Translations under genes and position numbers: made by a program
DNA from: Lepisosteus oculatus
Lineage: Eukaryota; Chordata; Actinopteri; Semionotiformes; Lepisosteidae
Reading direction: 5' to 3'
NCBI RefSeq assembly: GCF_040954835.1
Contig: NC_090696.1
Coordinates: 72,043,722-72,107,721 of the forward strand
DNA length: 64,000 nucleotides
The notes under the pieces: model-generated
Database searches by the model: none
What the model was told of the DNA's origin: nothing
What the model saw: only the letters and a program-made list of their open reading frames with translations
Part shown: positions 1 through 13,400 of the stretch, piece after piece
How positions within the stretch are numbered: the stretch's first letter is position 1
How the letters are laid out: each line of letters begins with the position of its first letter

Positions 1-1434
1 ACCACAGTCTTGCCAGCTATAGGTACTGTCGAAACGAGCAGCCAATTCCCCAGTTCCCTTCCGCCTTTCACAAGAGGTAGCCCTGACCTCTCTGAGTGTC
101 TGTGCAGTGAGCAGACATGCATACACAGAACTGGCACTTCTAGGGAGTTTATTTCTTCCCATTATTGAGAAAGAAAGACTTGTAAAGCTAGAAAACGTAT
201 AATAGAACTTGAAAATCCCGATGCTGTCTAAATGAAATAAATCTTTGCCTAGGGTGGAATATTCAAAGATATATAATGAATGATTTATACATTACAACAC
301 ATGTCTGATATAGGAAAGCATGATGATCATATCAAAACCTGGGTGTGCCTGCATGAACTTCTAAAAAATATATGAACACAGGCTTTGTTAAATACTCTGA
401 CAGATGTTTAATTTTCTTGATTTTTTTCACTTTTAGAACATCTAAGATTAATGGGGATCAAACCTTACTTGAGAAACAGCTGTTGTACAATTCACATAAA
501 TAAATGATGTTATTAGTTAGGATTTTGGTCCATTACAGCGAAGAAGCACAACTTTCTTGGTGTGTTTTATAAAACGGTAGACCAGTACAGACCAAGATGC
601 TGTTACTCTGTTGGGCATAAAATGGGCATTCATAGTTGAGGTCCCTTAGAAGAGGGAATTAAATTCAAGTTGTTGTTATGTGTTGCTTTTTGTAAAGATT
701 TCATTAGCATAGTAAAGACTAGCACGAGTATACACTATTAACAGTTAACCATGACCTCCAGCTTTGAGAAATGGTGATTTTAATTCCTGTTAATCGTGTC
801 TCTAACATGTGAGGCTCTTGACATGCGAGGCTTGAACTTGAACTTGAACTTTATTGCCATATGTAACCGGTACTGGTACAATGGAATTCTTACTTACAGA
901 AAGTCTCTCGATTGTAAAACAAGTGTAAAAAACAAAACAAAGTGCAAACAGTGCATCAAGACAATGTACAAACAAACAGTAGACAATGTGCAAGTAAACA
1001 TGCAGACAGTTTGAATGTAAACAATACAGACGTGTAAACAATGACTGGAGACGTACAATAAATAAATTACAATGAGGTAGATGGTGATGGTGTAGGTGTG
1101 GTCCGAGGGGGATGGCTAAATGTGTTCGCCAGTCTCACTGCTTGTGGATAGAAGCTATTGAAGAATCTGGTGGTCAGTGTCCGTATGCTCTTGTATCTCT
1201 TGCCTGAGGGCAGTGGGGTGAAGAGCTCATGCCCGGGGTGGTGACTGTCCTCTGTGATGGCCAGAATTCTACCACGGCAGCGGTCCTCATAGAGCTGTTT
1301 AATCTCGGTGAGACCGCAGCCGATGGGCTATTAACAGTTAACCAAGAACTCCCGCTTTGAGCCATTCAACACTTCGGCAGTACAACAGAAAATGCATTAG
1401 GCCAGTCTGTGACCGTGCCTGTGTCCCCCTGCAG
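1..1434. other. Intron of the receptor guanylate cyclase, mostly repeat
   Basis: The stretch before the first recognisable exon should be intron, because the transmembrane exon at 1435 starts mid-codon. No exon was identified confidently. A GT at 23-24 could end an upstream exon, but too little is visible to judge. The second half is filled by a retroposon-like insertion (see 752-1327). Confidence 0.5.
735..1361 (-). repeat. Retroposon 3' end (LINE-like) between 34-bp direct repeats
   Basis: Read on the minus strand, the insert ends with an AATAAA-like stretch followed by three copies of a CAAGTT tail (about 830-850). This is the usual form of a fish LINE 3' end. It lies between direct repeats at 735-768 and 1328-1361. 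Their first 17 bases are identical (CTATTAACAGTTAACCA), and about 30 of 34 match overall. They look like a long target-site duplication, or a local duplication that carried the element. No reverse transcriptase is left. The family was not identified. Confidence 0.45.
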
Positions 1435-4400
1435 TCTGTGGAGACGGCGTGTGCGAGGAGGAAGAGATCTGCTCCACCTGCCCGGCAGACTGTGGGGAAT
1501 GTCCCATGACCGCGTCCATCAAGGTTGCAATTTGTCTCCCCATCGCGTTCATTTTTGTCGGCTTTATCTTCATAGCTGTGGTGAGTGGCCTTATTCTGGA
1601 TGTTTCACCTTGGTCTGGCCTTTTCTGACTTACCATGTGCTTGCCTCATATTCTGCTTGGAAGGCATATCAAGAAATCAGCCGCCCCCTAATTAATATTA
1701 GCATGAAACAGAATGGAGAAATATTTAATGACTTTATTAATATGGTAATCCATAACCAAATAATATATTTTACTATACTTGCACAAGAAAACAGTGCTGT
1801 TTATCCATTTTGTTGTTTTATAATTACATTAAGTTCGAACCCCTCTCTTGGCATGTAATAACTGGTGTTAATATAACAGTGTATACTGTATGTTTAAATT
1901 TATCCAATTGTATTTTCCCCTTTTCAATTTTGTTTACATATAAAACTTGTGTTCTAACATCTATAATGATCAATATGTTGACACATATATCACAACACTT
2001 TTTTTACTGAAATTATGTCTGAACCAGAATAAAGTGCCTTGGTTGCTTTTACTCATCGTTTGGGAAGATGTGCAGATGCTTGTCTTTTTACTTTTCACTC
2101 CAGTGGTTTCAGTATCAAAAGCAAAAGATGTTTTGGGATGAAAGCTGGATTATTGACTTCAGTCAGATCAAACAAGGTATGGAGCTACTTTCCCTTTTTT
2201 TTGTTTTTTGGTTGGGGTGGTAGGAGGATGCAGGAGGAAGCACGCATTTTACACATCTAGGTGTCTATTAAATTGACAAGTTGTCTAACATTAGACAACC
2301 TAGAACTTCAGCCACATGATTCACATTATTTTACTGTACACTTAATTAGAGCAACGGTTTGCTTGTTTAAACCCTGCGATTGAACTGCAATCCAAAAAAC
2401 TTTCATAGTTCCAAGGTAGCTTATGAATTTTAACTTGTCAAAATAGACATCTTCATCTTTTCACAGAATAAAGTGGTTAACAAGGTTTAAGTAGCAAACA
2501 GTCAGTTCTGATTCATGGTTTGATCAATTAGCTAGCTGATTCATGAATTAATTGATGTGTCAGTCACTGGATCCCCAAGGACACTAAGGGACACTGTTCT
2601 AACGGACTGTCTTCTTTTCATGCCTTATCCTTGGTACTTCATCTTCCCCTCACTGTATTTCACTGAAAACCACTGGCCATCCTTCTCTTGAAATGTCTTG
2701 TCCATTCGTATCCTTGGTGTCCCCACATTGCTTCCCCTTCAGTATCTCACTGTAACCTCATATTTATCTTTCTTTCCATATCTTTCCAGCATGTACCAAG
2801 AATTATTTGCCTCCTCCTCTTAATTTCCGCCTGCTCTACAATATGTTAGAACAGTAAAACAGTATTGTCTATATTTGCCACATACTGTACCTTCCATCTC
2901 CTGAAAAACTTTCCTGATGGTCCAAATGTCCAAATAACAGAATTAATCACACAATCCACTGCAGGACATCTTGCGGTCATTTGAAAACCCCTGTTTCTTA
3001 AGATGTTTCGCATCTTGTAGAGTGCCTCATCCACAAATGCTACCCACCTGTTTACTGTTTATTGCCTCTTTTTTATAATTCTATGCACCTCTTTATATGA
3101 TGTCAGGTTATAGCATCTGCTTGTGTTATTGTCTTGTCTTTTAATGTTACGTCTGCGTGCAGACATACTGTGATTTTTATAACAATTGTACTCTTTGTCT
3201 TGGCACAGTTTAATGAATGTCCCTTCTGTCTAGAATATTTTGGATATAGTCCTCTGTTTCTGCAATAAGTACTGTATGTTATTTCACACAACTCTTATGT
3301 GGCTGATGTTCTGTCCTTCAATATTCCTTTCACTCTTCAAATTTCTCTCAAAATCTATTTTTGCAGGTCAAACAAATTAGGCGAGATGACATATTCCCTA
3401 TTATATTGTCTGTCTTCTTTTGCTCCAACCAATTGAACCAATGTTAACTAATTTCCCTATTTAAACTTACGATTAAGCAAAGACCTCAATTTTGCAAAAG
3501 GCTGAAATAGAAAAATAGCCACTTTGATGAAGTATGCATAATTGTAGGAAAATTGTTCTTCATTAATTAAATTGTCCAAACTCTACTCTTTTTACATTTC
3601 AGCAGAGATAGAGAAGCGTATGTGCAGTCATAATTCTCTCCACAGATGACCTTTAAAACACCTGCTTCTCTTTCCAAGGGAATGTGGAAGTGGGAATTAG
3701 CCATTGGGAAGTGGGAACAGCTGATTGCCTCTGATTACTTAAATGAATGCCTGGAGGAAAAGAGGTTTTCTAATTGCAGCAATACAGCATCTTTTAGGAA
3801 GGTCTTGATTGCTTTGCTAGCCCTTAAACTAATTGAGCCCATTGTTGGAGTTAAGGAATAGACATGTCTTTGAAGTGGGGAAAACTAAAAGGATGAGCTG
3901 AGCAGAAATGTAATTGCATTTTACAGTTTGTCTAGGTAACTACCTGGACAAACGGCAAGATACTTTTTCTCCTATTTACATTTGTTTTATAAAAGAATGT
4001 AGAGCTCTTATTTTTTCATTCTTTCTGTTTTTGCAGTGCTATGTTCTACTATGAATACCTTAAACAAATGAAGAGACCAGTGTTTATATTAAGAATGTTT
4101 TATAAAGTGATTTCATGGCTCTCAGGATGTAGAAATAGCATGTAGCACATTTCACCACCTTTGTAACCTGATTTATACTATTTATCAATTTATTCCATTG
4201 AATGCATTTGAATAAAATTGAATACTTCCTTCCTCGACGCTGTCTTGCAGGTCTCAGAAAAGACTCAGAAAAAAGTAAAACAAAGGCAAATCCTTTAGAA
4301 GCAGAATAGGATACTGATTAATTGTCAGTTACTAACAAAGAGACAGACCAAAAACTCACATCATTGCTACGGTGTTTATTCTACAGCCCAACAAAGACCT

Positions 4401-7400
4401 GTAAATGAAACAGCACAGCACAATGTACACTCTAGGTGCATTCTAGGAACAGATGTTGCGCATTTGCGGGAAACTGAATCTTGTACACTTTCTAGAGCAT
4501 AATAAATGTTTTCCCTCTAAATGCATTCCTCACAGGAGGATCACGTGTTTTTGAGCTCATCTATTTATTTGTGAACTTTTTACAAGGCTTCCAAACTGAC
4601 ACACGCAGTATTGCAGACAATGTGCCATTTCACCCCCCATAAGAGGAATTCTCCCTGAGAGGCTCTTCTCTAAGCAATGCTGGATAAGCACAGCAAAAGT
4701 ACATCGCCCCTCTGCCCACATGCCAGCTAGCTCATGCTACCTGTGGGAGCGGTAGTTTGGGGTATCTTCCTGTAGAGAGTGGAACTGCAGGAGTGAGAGT
4801 GTCTTCTCCCCCCCCCCCTCAGACCAGGTGGCACGGACCACCATGGGCAGCATCATGAGCGTGCCCCACGCCAACAGCGACTCCAACGCCAGCTGCATGA
4901 CCACCCTGAGCTCGTGCACGGGGGGCCTGAACCCGTCCCGCAAGCAGCACTTCACTCTGACGGGCGTTTAGTAAGTGTCCGCCGCTCGCCTTCCTCTGCA
5001 GGCCCAGACAGCACCGGCGGCAGCTGCAGTCCCAGCGGACCAGCCAACACCAGGTCTCCAGATCTGAGAGATCTGCGTTCAAACTATTCCGAGTAAACAG
5101 AAAATATAGCCTGCAATTTTTTATTTATTTCATAAACTCTGCATCCGGGAAGTATGTATGAAAAATATTTGTATAATGTATGAAAAATATCTAAAGTATT
5201 TATGCAAAACCATGGCAAAATGAACCAAGTGAGAGAACAGGAGACAAAGGGTTGTGGAACAAGCTGCCCAGCCTTGTTGTTGAACCCAAACAACTTTTAA
5301 GAAGATGAATTGGCTGCTGAAGGGGACCTGCCATGCTATGTTTCGTATTTCAGAGTTTGAAAGAATCAGCTTTGATGGTTGCATTTCAAACTGCAATAAA
5401 AGTAAAATGTACACTTGTAAAACCTCCAATTTACATCACAAAATAGACCAAATTTCCAGGTATGCACAATGATTAGGCACGAGGCAACCCACGAGGCAAC
5501 AAAACATCCAGTGACGCGTGCAGCCCTACGACACTGTAAACAAGCAGGCTTGTGAATACAGCTCTTTTAATCCAAAAGAAATATTGCTTGCGATTTCTAG
5601 ATGGTTTTGCCAACAAATACTACTTACCTGTTAATGCTGTTTGCAGATCACGTTGGAACATTTCTGCGGTGAAGTGTCTGCTGCATAACCTGTATTTATT
5701 CGCTCGTACATCACATTGCATTAGTCTTTACAGAGACTAGAATTGTCGAAATTATGTGAACTTAAACGCCAGTTTGCGACAACATGGCGACTTACAGTAC
5801 TTTCACAAAGTTCACAATTTTGTGCTTAATTAGAAATTTGTAATTTTTTTCTATAAGATCAATTAATTTTGTTACTGAGAAATTGGAACTTTAGCTCCCC
5901 TTTAAAGGTCACACTAACTAGATGTGATGTGAAATGATATGACATCTCACTGGTTATCTTTCTTGTATTCCTGTTTAATGTTTAGATTTTGTATTATATA
6001 TTCTTAATCACTTTTGTTGTCTTATCTGAATATGATAGCAGTCTACCTGGGACCATATTACCTCTAGGTGTTTCATGTAGCCTGCATGCTGTCTCTTAAT
6101 GAGAGCTTGGTTTGGTTAGAGTAGTAATCATTAGGTCAAATAAAACTGACGATTTATAAAGGCATATACAGTAAATCCTATTTATTTCCGGCCCTCAAGG
6201 ACGGAGACATTTTATTACCGTCAAACAGAGAAATGAGGATAAAGAAATGTACATTTCAATTCCCGATTCCTGTTAACCAGTTAAAAATGGTCTATTTCAG
6301 CGATGGACGCACAGTTGCCATTAAAAAAATAAAAAAGAAGACATTTTCCCTTACAAAGACTCTCCGAAGGGAAGTGAAACAAGTAAGGTAGGGAAAACAG
6401 ACGAATACAAAAGGACTTTTTTGTTTTGTTATTTTGGTCTTATATTGATAATGAGTGATGCAGTGGTGAGGAATGACTTACAAAGAACTATGACTTTGAC
6501 TTTGAGAGACAATTAAATCACAGTATTTCTTGTAGGTTACAGTATGTGTACCCTTAACTGAATGTTTTCACACAATGCAATCAAGTGTTTCTTGTGAGTG
6601 GAAAAGCATTTGTAAATGGGTGACACTTTAAATCTTTTGTAAGAATTTTAGGTTATTTTACAATTTTTTAAATTAAATTTCTAAATGGTCTTAAACATTG
6701 ACAATTGTAACTATAAATATTTTATGTATATTTCCAAATTAAGTTACATTTACATTTTTAATTATATTTACATTTGGAAAAGTACAACTTTCTTAAAAAA
6801 GGCTAACCAGTGACCATTAAAACTAAATATGAAATGGCATTATAGACATTTATAAATAAGTCTGCTATATATTACATTTTAATTATAAGTACAGTGCCTT
6901 GCAAAAGTATACACTCATTCCAATAATAGAAAATACACATTTTTAAATATCAATATTTAAAATATATCAACATATTTTAGTTTTAGTTTTTTCTTTTTTT
7001 CTTCTGCCATTGAATGACTTGGTTCAGTTGTTCAGTTTGAATGTTCACATTTTGATTAAAAATACTCACTTTAAAAATGTGTGTAAATCAATTGTAACTG
7101 AACATTTTCTGCTGCTGTGCCAGAGAACTGGATCATCCAAACCTGTGCAAATTCGTTGGAGGCTGTCTGGAGGTGCCGAATGTGGCCATTGTAACAGAGT
7201 ACTGTCCAAAAGGCAGTCTTAATGATGTCCTTCTCAATGAGGAAATTCCTCTCAACTGGGGGTTCAGGTAAATGTAGACGTTGTTACACAGTACTAGGCA
7301 CTAGGCAAAGTTTTAACCTGTGTTTCGGAACTAACTTCAAATATCTTAAAAGGTTTTGTACAAACATGGATAAATGTAAACTACTTAATAAGTTGAGGAA

Positions 7401-10400
7401 AAGGTCTCCAGTTGCTACAGTTATACTTCTCCATAGGGTTAAAATGGGCTTTCTTTGTTTTCACATTTCCTACTAAGTGAAGGCTGTTTAAATTAGTAAC
7501 TAGGAACAGTAAAAAAACGTATAAAATATAAAATACTTATAAAAACAAATAAAATATATTTGGAAAACCTTTTTACCTACTTTTGCTGTCTTCATATTTT
7601 TGGCTGTGTAGACCAAATGAAGTTAGATTTTTTGGACACCTACATGAACTATGAGCCGGGTGATGTTCCAGGTTCAAATGACGTGCAGATTGTGCCTTTT
7701 GTGGCTTGCAGATTTTCCTTTGCTACTGATATTGCTCGAGGGATATCATACCTCCACCAGCACAAGATTTGTCACGGAAGACTGAAGTCCATGAACTGCG
7801 TCATTGACGATCGCTGGGTCTGCAAAATCACAGGTAGAGGGACCAGACGGGGGCGGAAGATACAGTACATGCACCTCTGTTCTTTCTCTCCTGCAATTGA
7901 CAGATTGGATGATTAAGTTAGAGGAGCAAATCTGAGAGGGTTTCTGTCCTGCAGCCTGTATCGAGAGTCCTGTATATAGGGACTTCAGTGCTAAGTACAA
8001 TCCGCTCTAGGTCCAGCTGAAAATCACATACTGTAGTTTTGGTAATAGTCCTACCAGCCTGGAAAGTATTGTGGAAACGCAGGGCTCCAGGCAGTGCCAC
8101 ACCCTGTATGGAAGATAAGTCTCTGGCAGAGCACAGACACACACGGTTTAGAGACGACACCTTAGCCAGAGTGTCCTTGGAAAGTGGGGGAGAAGAGAAG
8201 CACCTGGTGACAACCCACAAAATCCAGAGAAAACATCCAGGGTTCACACAGAAGGTGCCCCAGTCCAGAATCCTAGCAGTCCAACCCCCAAGAGAGGTGG
8301 TAACCAACACACCACAGTGCCATCCCTGATTTTTTATGTGCCTTTTAATTATTCATTGAGGCTGTGTTTTGTTTTTGTGTTACAAAAGAGGATGACTCGT
8401 GGGCATGTTGACCATTTCTGCCTTTGTACCCCTACAGATTACTGCCTAGGAACATACCGCAAAGAGGACTGTGGTGAAGCCCCAAGCACATACCAGCAGA
8501 GGCTGAAGGAGGTTTATATGCCACCAGAAGCACAGTCATCAAACTTTGAGCCCACACTTGCAGGAGATGTGTTCAGGCAATTAAATAATACCCGAAATAG
8601 ACATTTGACAGTGAATACAGTTAGGATTTTTTATACATAGTAGTAGCTTGTTTCTAGTGCAGGACCATTCTGTTTACTATTTGTACAGTAAAGCAGAGGG
8701 CACTATGTATAAGTGCATTTTAAAATCAGAACAGGATGCACCTGTTTACGCAAACGGTTGTGGGAGTATGGAACAAGTTACCCAGCCATGTTGTTGAAGC
8801 CAGCACCCTAAAACCCTAATTTTATTAAGATTTTACTCCAACTGGTCACCATGTTTTTTAAAGTACGTTCAGCTGAATTAAATGATTTTGTTAATTTGTT
8901 AAAATAAATGTGTTTCTTATTAAACAGACACAGTTATAATTGATGTTTTCTTGCAGTTATTCTATTATATTACTGGAAATAGCAACTCGAAGTGATCCTG
9001 TCCCAGTAAGTACATCCTTCTTCCCCATCTGCATTTTTTCGGCATTTCCGTTCAATGAGTATGTTTTTTCACAAACTAATCACAAACTAATTTCACAAAC
9101 TTTGCTAATAATCTTTCATGGTAGCTGGATGCACTATTTTAATTCACTTTGATCTCAGCACTGTATTCAGTACTCTAAAAAATTATATCATAAAAATGTG
9201 TTGGAAGTCTCTGAGATATAAATTATTCTTGTATCTTAATTATTAGACTGAAGACACTTTATTCTGTTCCTCTCATCAGTTACTTATAACCAGGATTCTG
9301 CTTGGTGTTATTTTTTAATCCTGAATTGACAGTCATGTGTGGAATATTAGAAAGCTCTTATTTTTCCATGTTGTCAAATTGCATTTAATACTATCTTTGT
9401 AGTGGAAAAACCGGAACATGAGTTCTGATTTACAGGGCTAAATTATTATAATGCTCTATGTGCAGGAGTTTTTAAAAATAACAAGCATCAATAAGTTCAG
9501 AAATTCAGAACTCGGAACTCAAAGCCTGGCTAGGTCACACATGAGAAATGATGTCACTCTTGTCCTAGAGTCTCTGTACTGGTTTCCTGTCACATTTTAA
9601 GTTGATTTGGAATTCTTCTGCTTGCTTTTAAGGCACTACGTGGCTTGGTAACCTTATTCTAGCTGATATGATGATACTAATGATGTGCTTACTGACTTTC
9701 ATGCAACCCTCCCTCACCTGATTCTGGTTTCCTATGTGTTCCCAATGTTCACCCACACTTGATGGGTGCACAGGCATTATGTTTTGTACCCCAAAGTTCT
9801 GGACACTACTCGAAAACTAATCAGGGCTTCAGCCATATTATGTACTTTTAAAGTCTAGACGAAAAACTTACTTTTTTTTAGAAGGGCCGTCTAGGAATGT
9901 TTGATCTGTATCTACTTTGTGCTCATGCCTCGCTTTGTATTCTCAATTCTATTTTTCTGGTGGTGATATGTGCTTTTCATCACTTGTTCACTTTGATTTG
10001 CTGTAATGTACAGCTCAACTTCAAACAGCTGTTTCGCTTTCGAAAAGTATACCATTTTTCTCATTGAGTCTGCCCCCCAGATTCAGTGTCACATTTAACA
10101 AAAAGCCTTCACTTCACATAAATGGTGCAAGTGGAGTTCATCAGCAGCTATTATCCCTTTCACTGACTAACATCATGTTTCTGCCTCCTTCAGGCAGAAG
10201 ACAGCTCCCTAGAATGCGCATGGTGTCCACCTCTGCCCGAGCTCATTACAGGCAAAGCAGAAAACACCTGTCCCTGCCCCTCAGAGTATGTGGAGGTAAG
10301 ATCTGGAAAGAGTCCTTCAGCTGTACGTGTGGAGCAATATTGAACATAAAAACCAGAATCAGACTGTATTGCAGCAGGGAGTGAAAAGTGTCTGAACTCC

Positions 10401-13400
10401 TAACATCGCTTCTTTAGGTTTCAGAAAATATATTTTTGTACGACGGAAATCAGAGCACAAAACACATCAAATAAAGTGAACGAAGAGTGGCAGATGGTTG
10501 TTACACACTCAAAAAACACCATCAAGACTCCTCTCGGCTCCCCTCCATCAAGCAGTAGTGGTGTGTGTATTACGTGTGTGTGTGTTTGACAGTTAAACTC
10601 TTCTAAACCTGAGTTTGTCCCTCAACAGCTCATTAGAAGATGTCGGTCCCATAATCCAGCCCACCGGCCAACCTTTGACCAAATCAAGAAGTTTGTGCAT
10701 AAAATCAACCCGAACAAAGTCAGCCCTGTGGATATGATGATGAACCTGGTAAATTATGCTTCATTGTGTTAGGCTTTTAGCTAATGGTGTTTTTTTTCAG
10801 ATGCGGTTTCTCACAATGGGTCAGAAAGAAAAAGCTTGGAGGATTTTTCAGCTCAAATCTCAATAGCTTAAATAGAGAAATCCATAATGTATCTGCGGTC
10901 CGTTTGTAAATGTACAGGAGGATAGCATACCTGGCACCCTGGCCCCTTCAATAAATGTTTTCTCCGTTTTGATTATTTTATGAACGTGAACTTGTAGTTC
11001 ATGTATCAAATAACAGACAATATCCTATCCAAGACAACAAAGAAAAAACCAAAAGTGTTCCAAAGGCTTTTTATCTACGTGTTCGTTGTCTTTGCTCTGT
11101 AGATGGAGAAATACAGCAAACACCTGGAGGTGCTTGTAGCTGAAAGGACGCAGGACTTGGTACATGAAAAACAGAAGACCGACCGTCTTTTATACAGTAA
11201 GCCCTCAACTCGGAACAGTGAACGGCTTTGTTTCTTGTCATTGGCTCTTCCCTGCACAAAGTCCTGACCATGTCCTTCAGAGACCTTTGTGCTGTTATTT
11301 GTCATTGTAACACTTTCCTAACTCTTTTCCGCCACCTTACAAACACCTTGCCAACTAAACGCGTACATTTGCTTTTCAGCATGACTAAAACAACATTATT
11401 TTAATTGCTTCTCAAAATATCGCAAATGCGAGTATTCTCCAATATACTATAAAAAAACCATTGAGTTCATTTTCACAGCAGCTAAACTATTTTGTAATAA
11501 ACAAATCAACAGCAGAATACTGACAACAGCACTTCAGACAGAGATTGCAAAACGAGCGTGTTATAAATGTTTCTACCAGCAAAACCAAAACAGACTAGAC
11601 ATCACTAGACACAAGACAATCTAAGCTTTTCAACAGTTTGTTTTGTAACCAAATACAAAAGCATAATGCAAATGATTTTGTCTTATAGGTATATTTATGT
11701 AATGTTGCAGTTTAGAGAAGCCCCATTGATGATTATCAATTCTCCAGCAAAATACAAAGTCAAAACCAAAAATGCACCAAAATACAGTATATAAAAACAA
11801 GTTTCCCCTACCTTGACAAATGCAAATTTTCAGAGTACAAGTTTGCCCGTGTGCCAAGGAAGCAAACAAAAGTAGAAATGGCTGCCTAATAAAAAATGCT
11901 GACCTAACAGGTAGAAATAGTTGCTATTCAGCTAATTCTGACCATTCAGTTATTATTATTCAGAGTGTACAGAAGGGACGGCTCTTAGGCTTAGGCTGTT
12001 CTTCCAATTGCCTGTGCGTTTTTTTGGTTATGTGAAGAAGATCACATACTGTAGCTTCTTGTCAATCTGTTATAAATACAAACCAGAAGTGTTACAAAAT
12101 GTACAAAAAAACACCTTTTTCCTCCAGCAATAGTCTCTCTAATACTGCCAGACGTCAATGCAATAGAAAAACAGAATGAATCCACCTAATCTGGTGTTCA
12201 GTGTGGCTGCTGGGACATGATGATGTGATGCTTCCCATGTGTGAAGCGCTTTGGTATCCCTTGAAACGAGAGGTCCTGTGTAAATTCAAGAAACAATTAA
12301 TTAATATTGTAACGAATTCAGGTTCTCTGGGCATGTGCCCTCACCACTCCTACCTCAGGGCGGCCCCCCGCCGCTGGGGCTCAAACCCAGGTCTCCGGCG
12401 TCACGCAACAGGGAATTTACCGGCTGAGCTAATGGAGAACTCCCTCAGCCCAGGCTGCCAAGCTCCCTGTTAAGCACAGGGGCGTATTCGTTCCGACATA
12501 ATGAACTTCAGTTTCTGGAACATGAGGTTCCCTAAAAAAGTGTGCAATAACATAAAGCAGATCCAAGTGGGTATGATTCCCCGTGCCAGGGCATGAATCG
12601 TCTTAGCTGTTGTTTGATTGCAGGCATGCTTCCCAAGCAGGTGGCGGATGACCTCCGACAGGGAAAGCCATCCCAGGCTCAGAGCTATGTAAGCGCCACC
12701 ATCTTCTTCAGGTAAACTGAAACAGGTTAGGTATTCAACCACGTGTGTCTTCGTGTGCATCATAGTGGGATTCATTTCATCTCTGAGAACATGATACAGT
12801 GACAGCAACATATCTGCCTCATCTCATCCAAAACGATTCACATTTTTTGCAAAATGAAGTAAACATTAGAGATACTAAAGGTAACTAGAGCTTACAGTGA
12901 ATAAATAGATGCATATCCAGACTTTCCTTATCTGACACTTCCTTTTCAACCACCACTTCTTGATATTTCATTAGAATATTGTTAACAACATATTTTACAG
13001 GCTTTTAAAATCACCTTAAAAATTCATAAGCATTTAATCAGGAATATTTTTTTGATATTTCTAAAGCATTTAAGGAAATGATCATGTTTAAAAGACAGGC
13101 ATCAATTGATAATATTGCCCATTTAATTCTTGCCATCTAAATCTTTTTTTTCATTGTTTTTTTCATTATTTCTCTAATAGCGACATTGTGGGATTCACTC
13201 AGCTGTCAAGCACGAGCACACCATATCAAGTAGTGGAGTTCTTAAACAAACTCTATACAACGTTTGATGAAATTATTGACAATTATGATGTTTACAAAGT
13301 TGAGACCATTGGAGATGCTTGTGAGTGCTTTCTTTTCTTTGACAGTTATAGGCCATTTATTAGATACTCGGTATTAAGTCAGTTCCAGGTTGAGCTCTTA

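Noticed and set aside
4250-4285. Possible cyclase exon after a TCTTGCAG acceptor
   Set aside because: The exons at 2104-2176 and 4823-4970 join directly in frame (G + AC) and give a sensible juxtamembrane sequence, so an extra exon is not needed.
4801-4822. Poly-C run as a sequencing artefact
   Set aside because: It ends in CTCAG and works well as the polypyrimidine tract of a needed acceptor.
7611-7670. Open stretch reading [17 protein letters not shown] before cyclase exon 6
   Set aside because: The flanking exons already join at NWGF/R/FSFATD as in the family. It is read-through of intron, not an exon.
12377-12431. Functional tRNA gene
   Set aside because: A and B boxes exist, but the D and anticodon arms do not fold. 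It is SINE-like.
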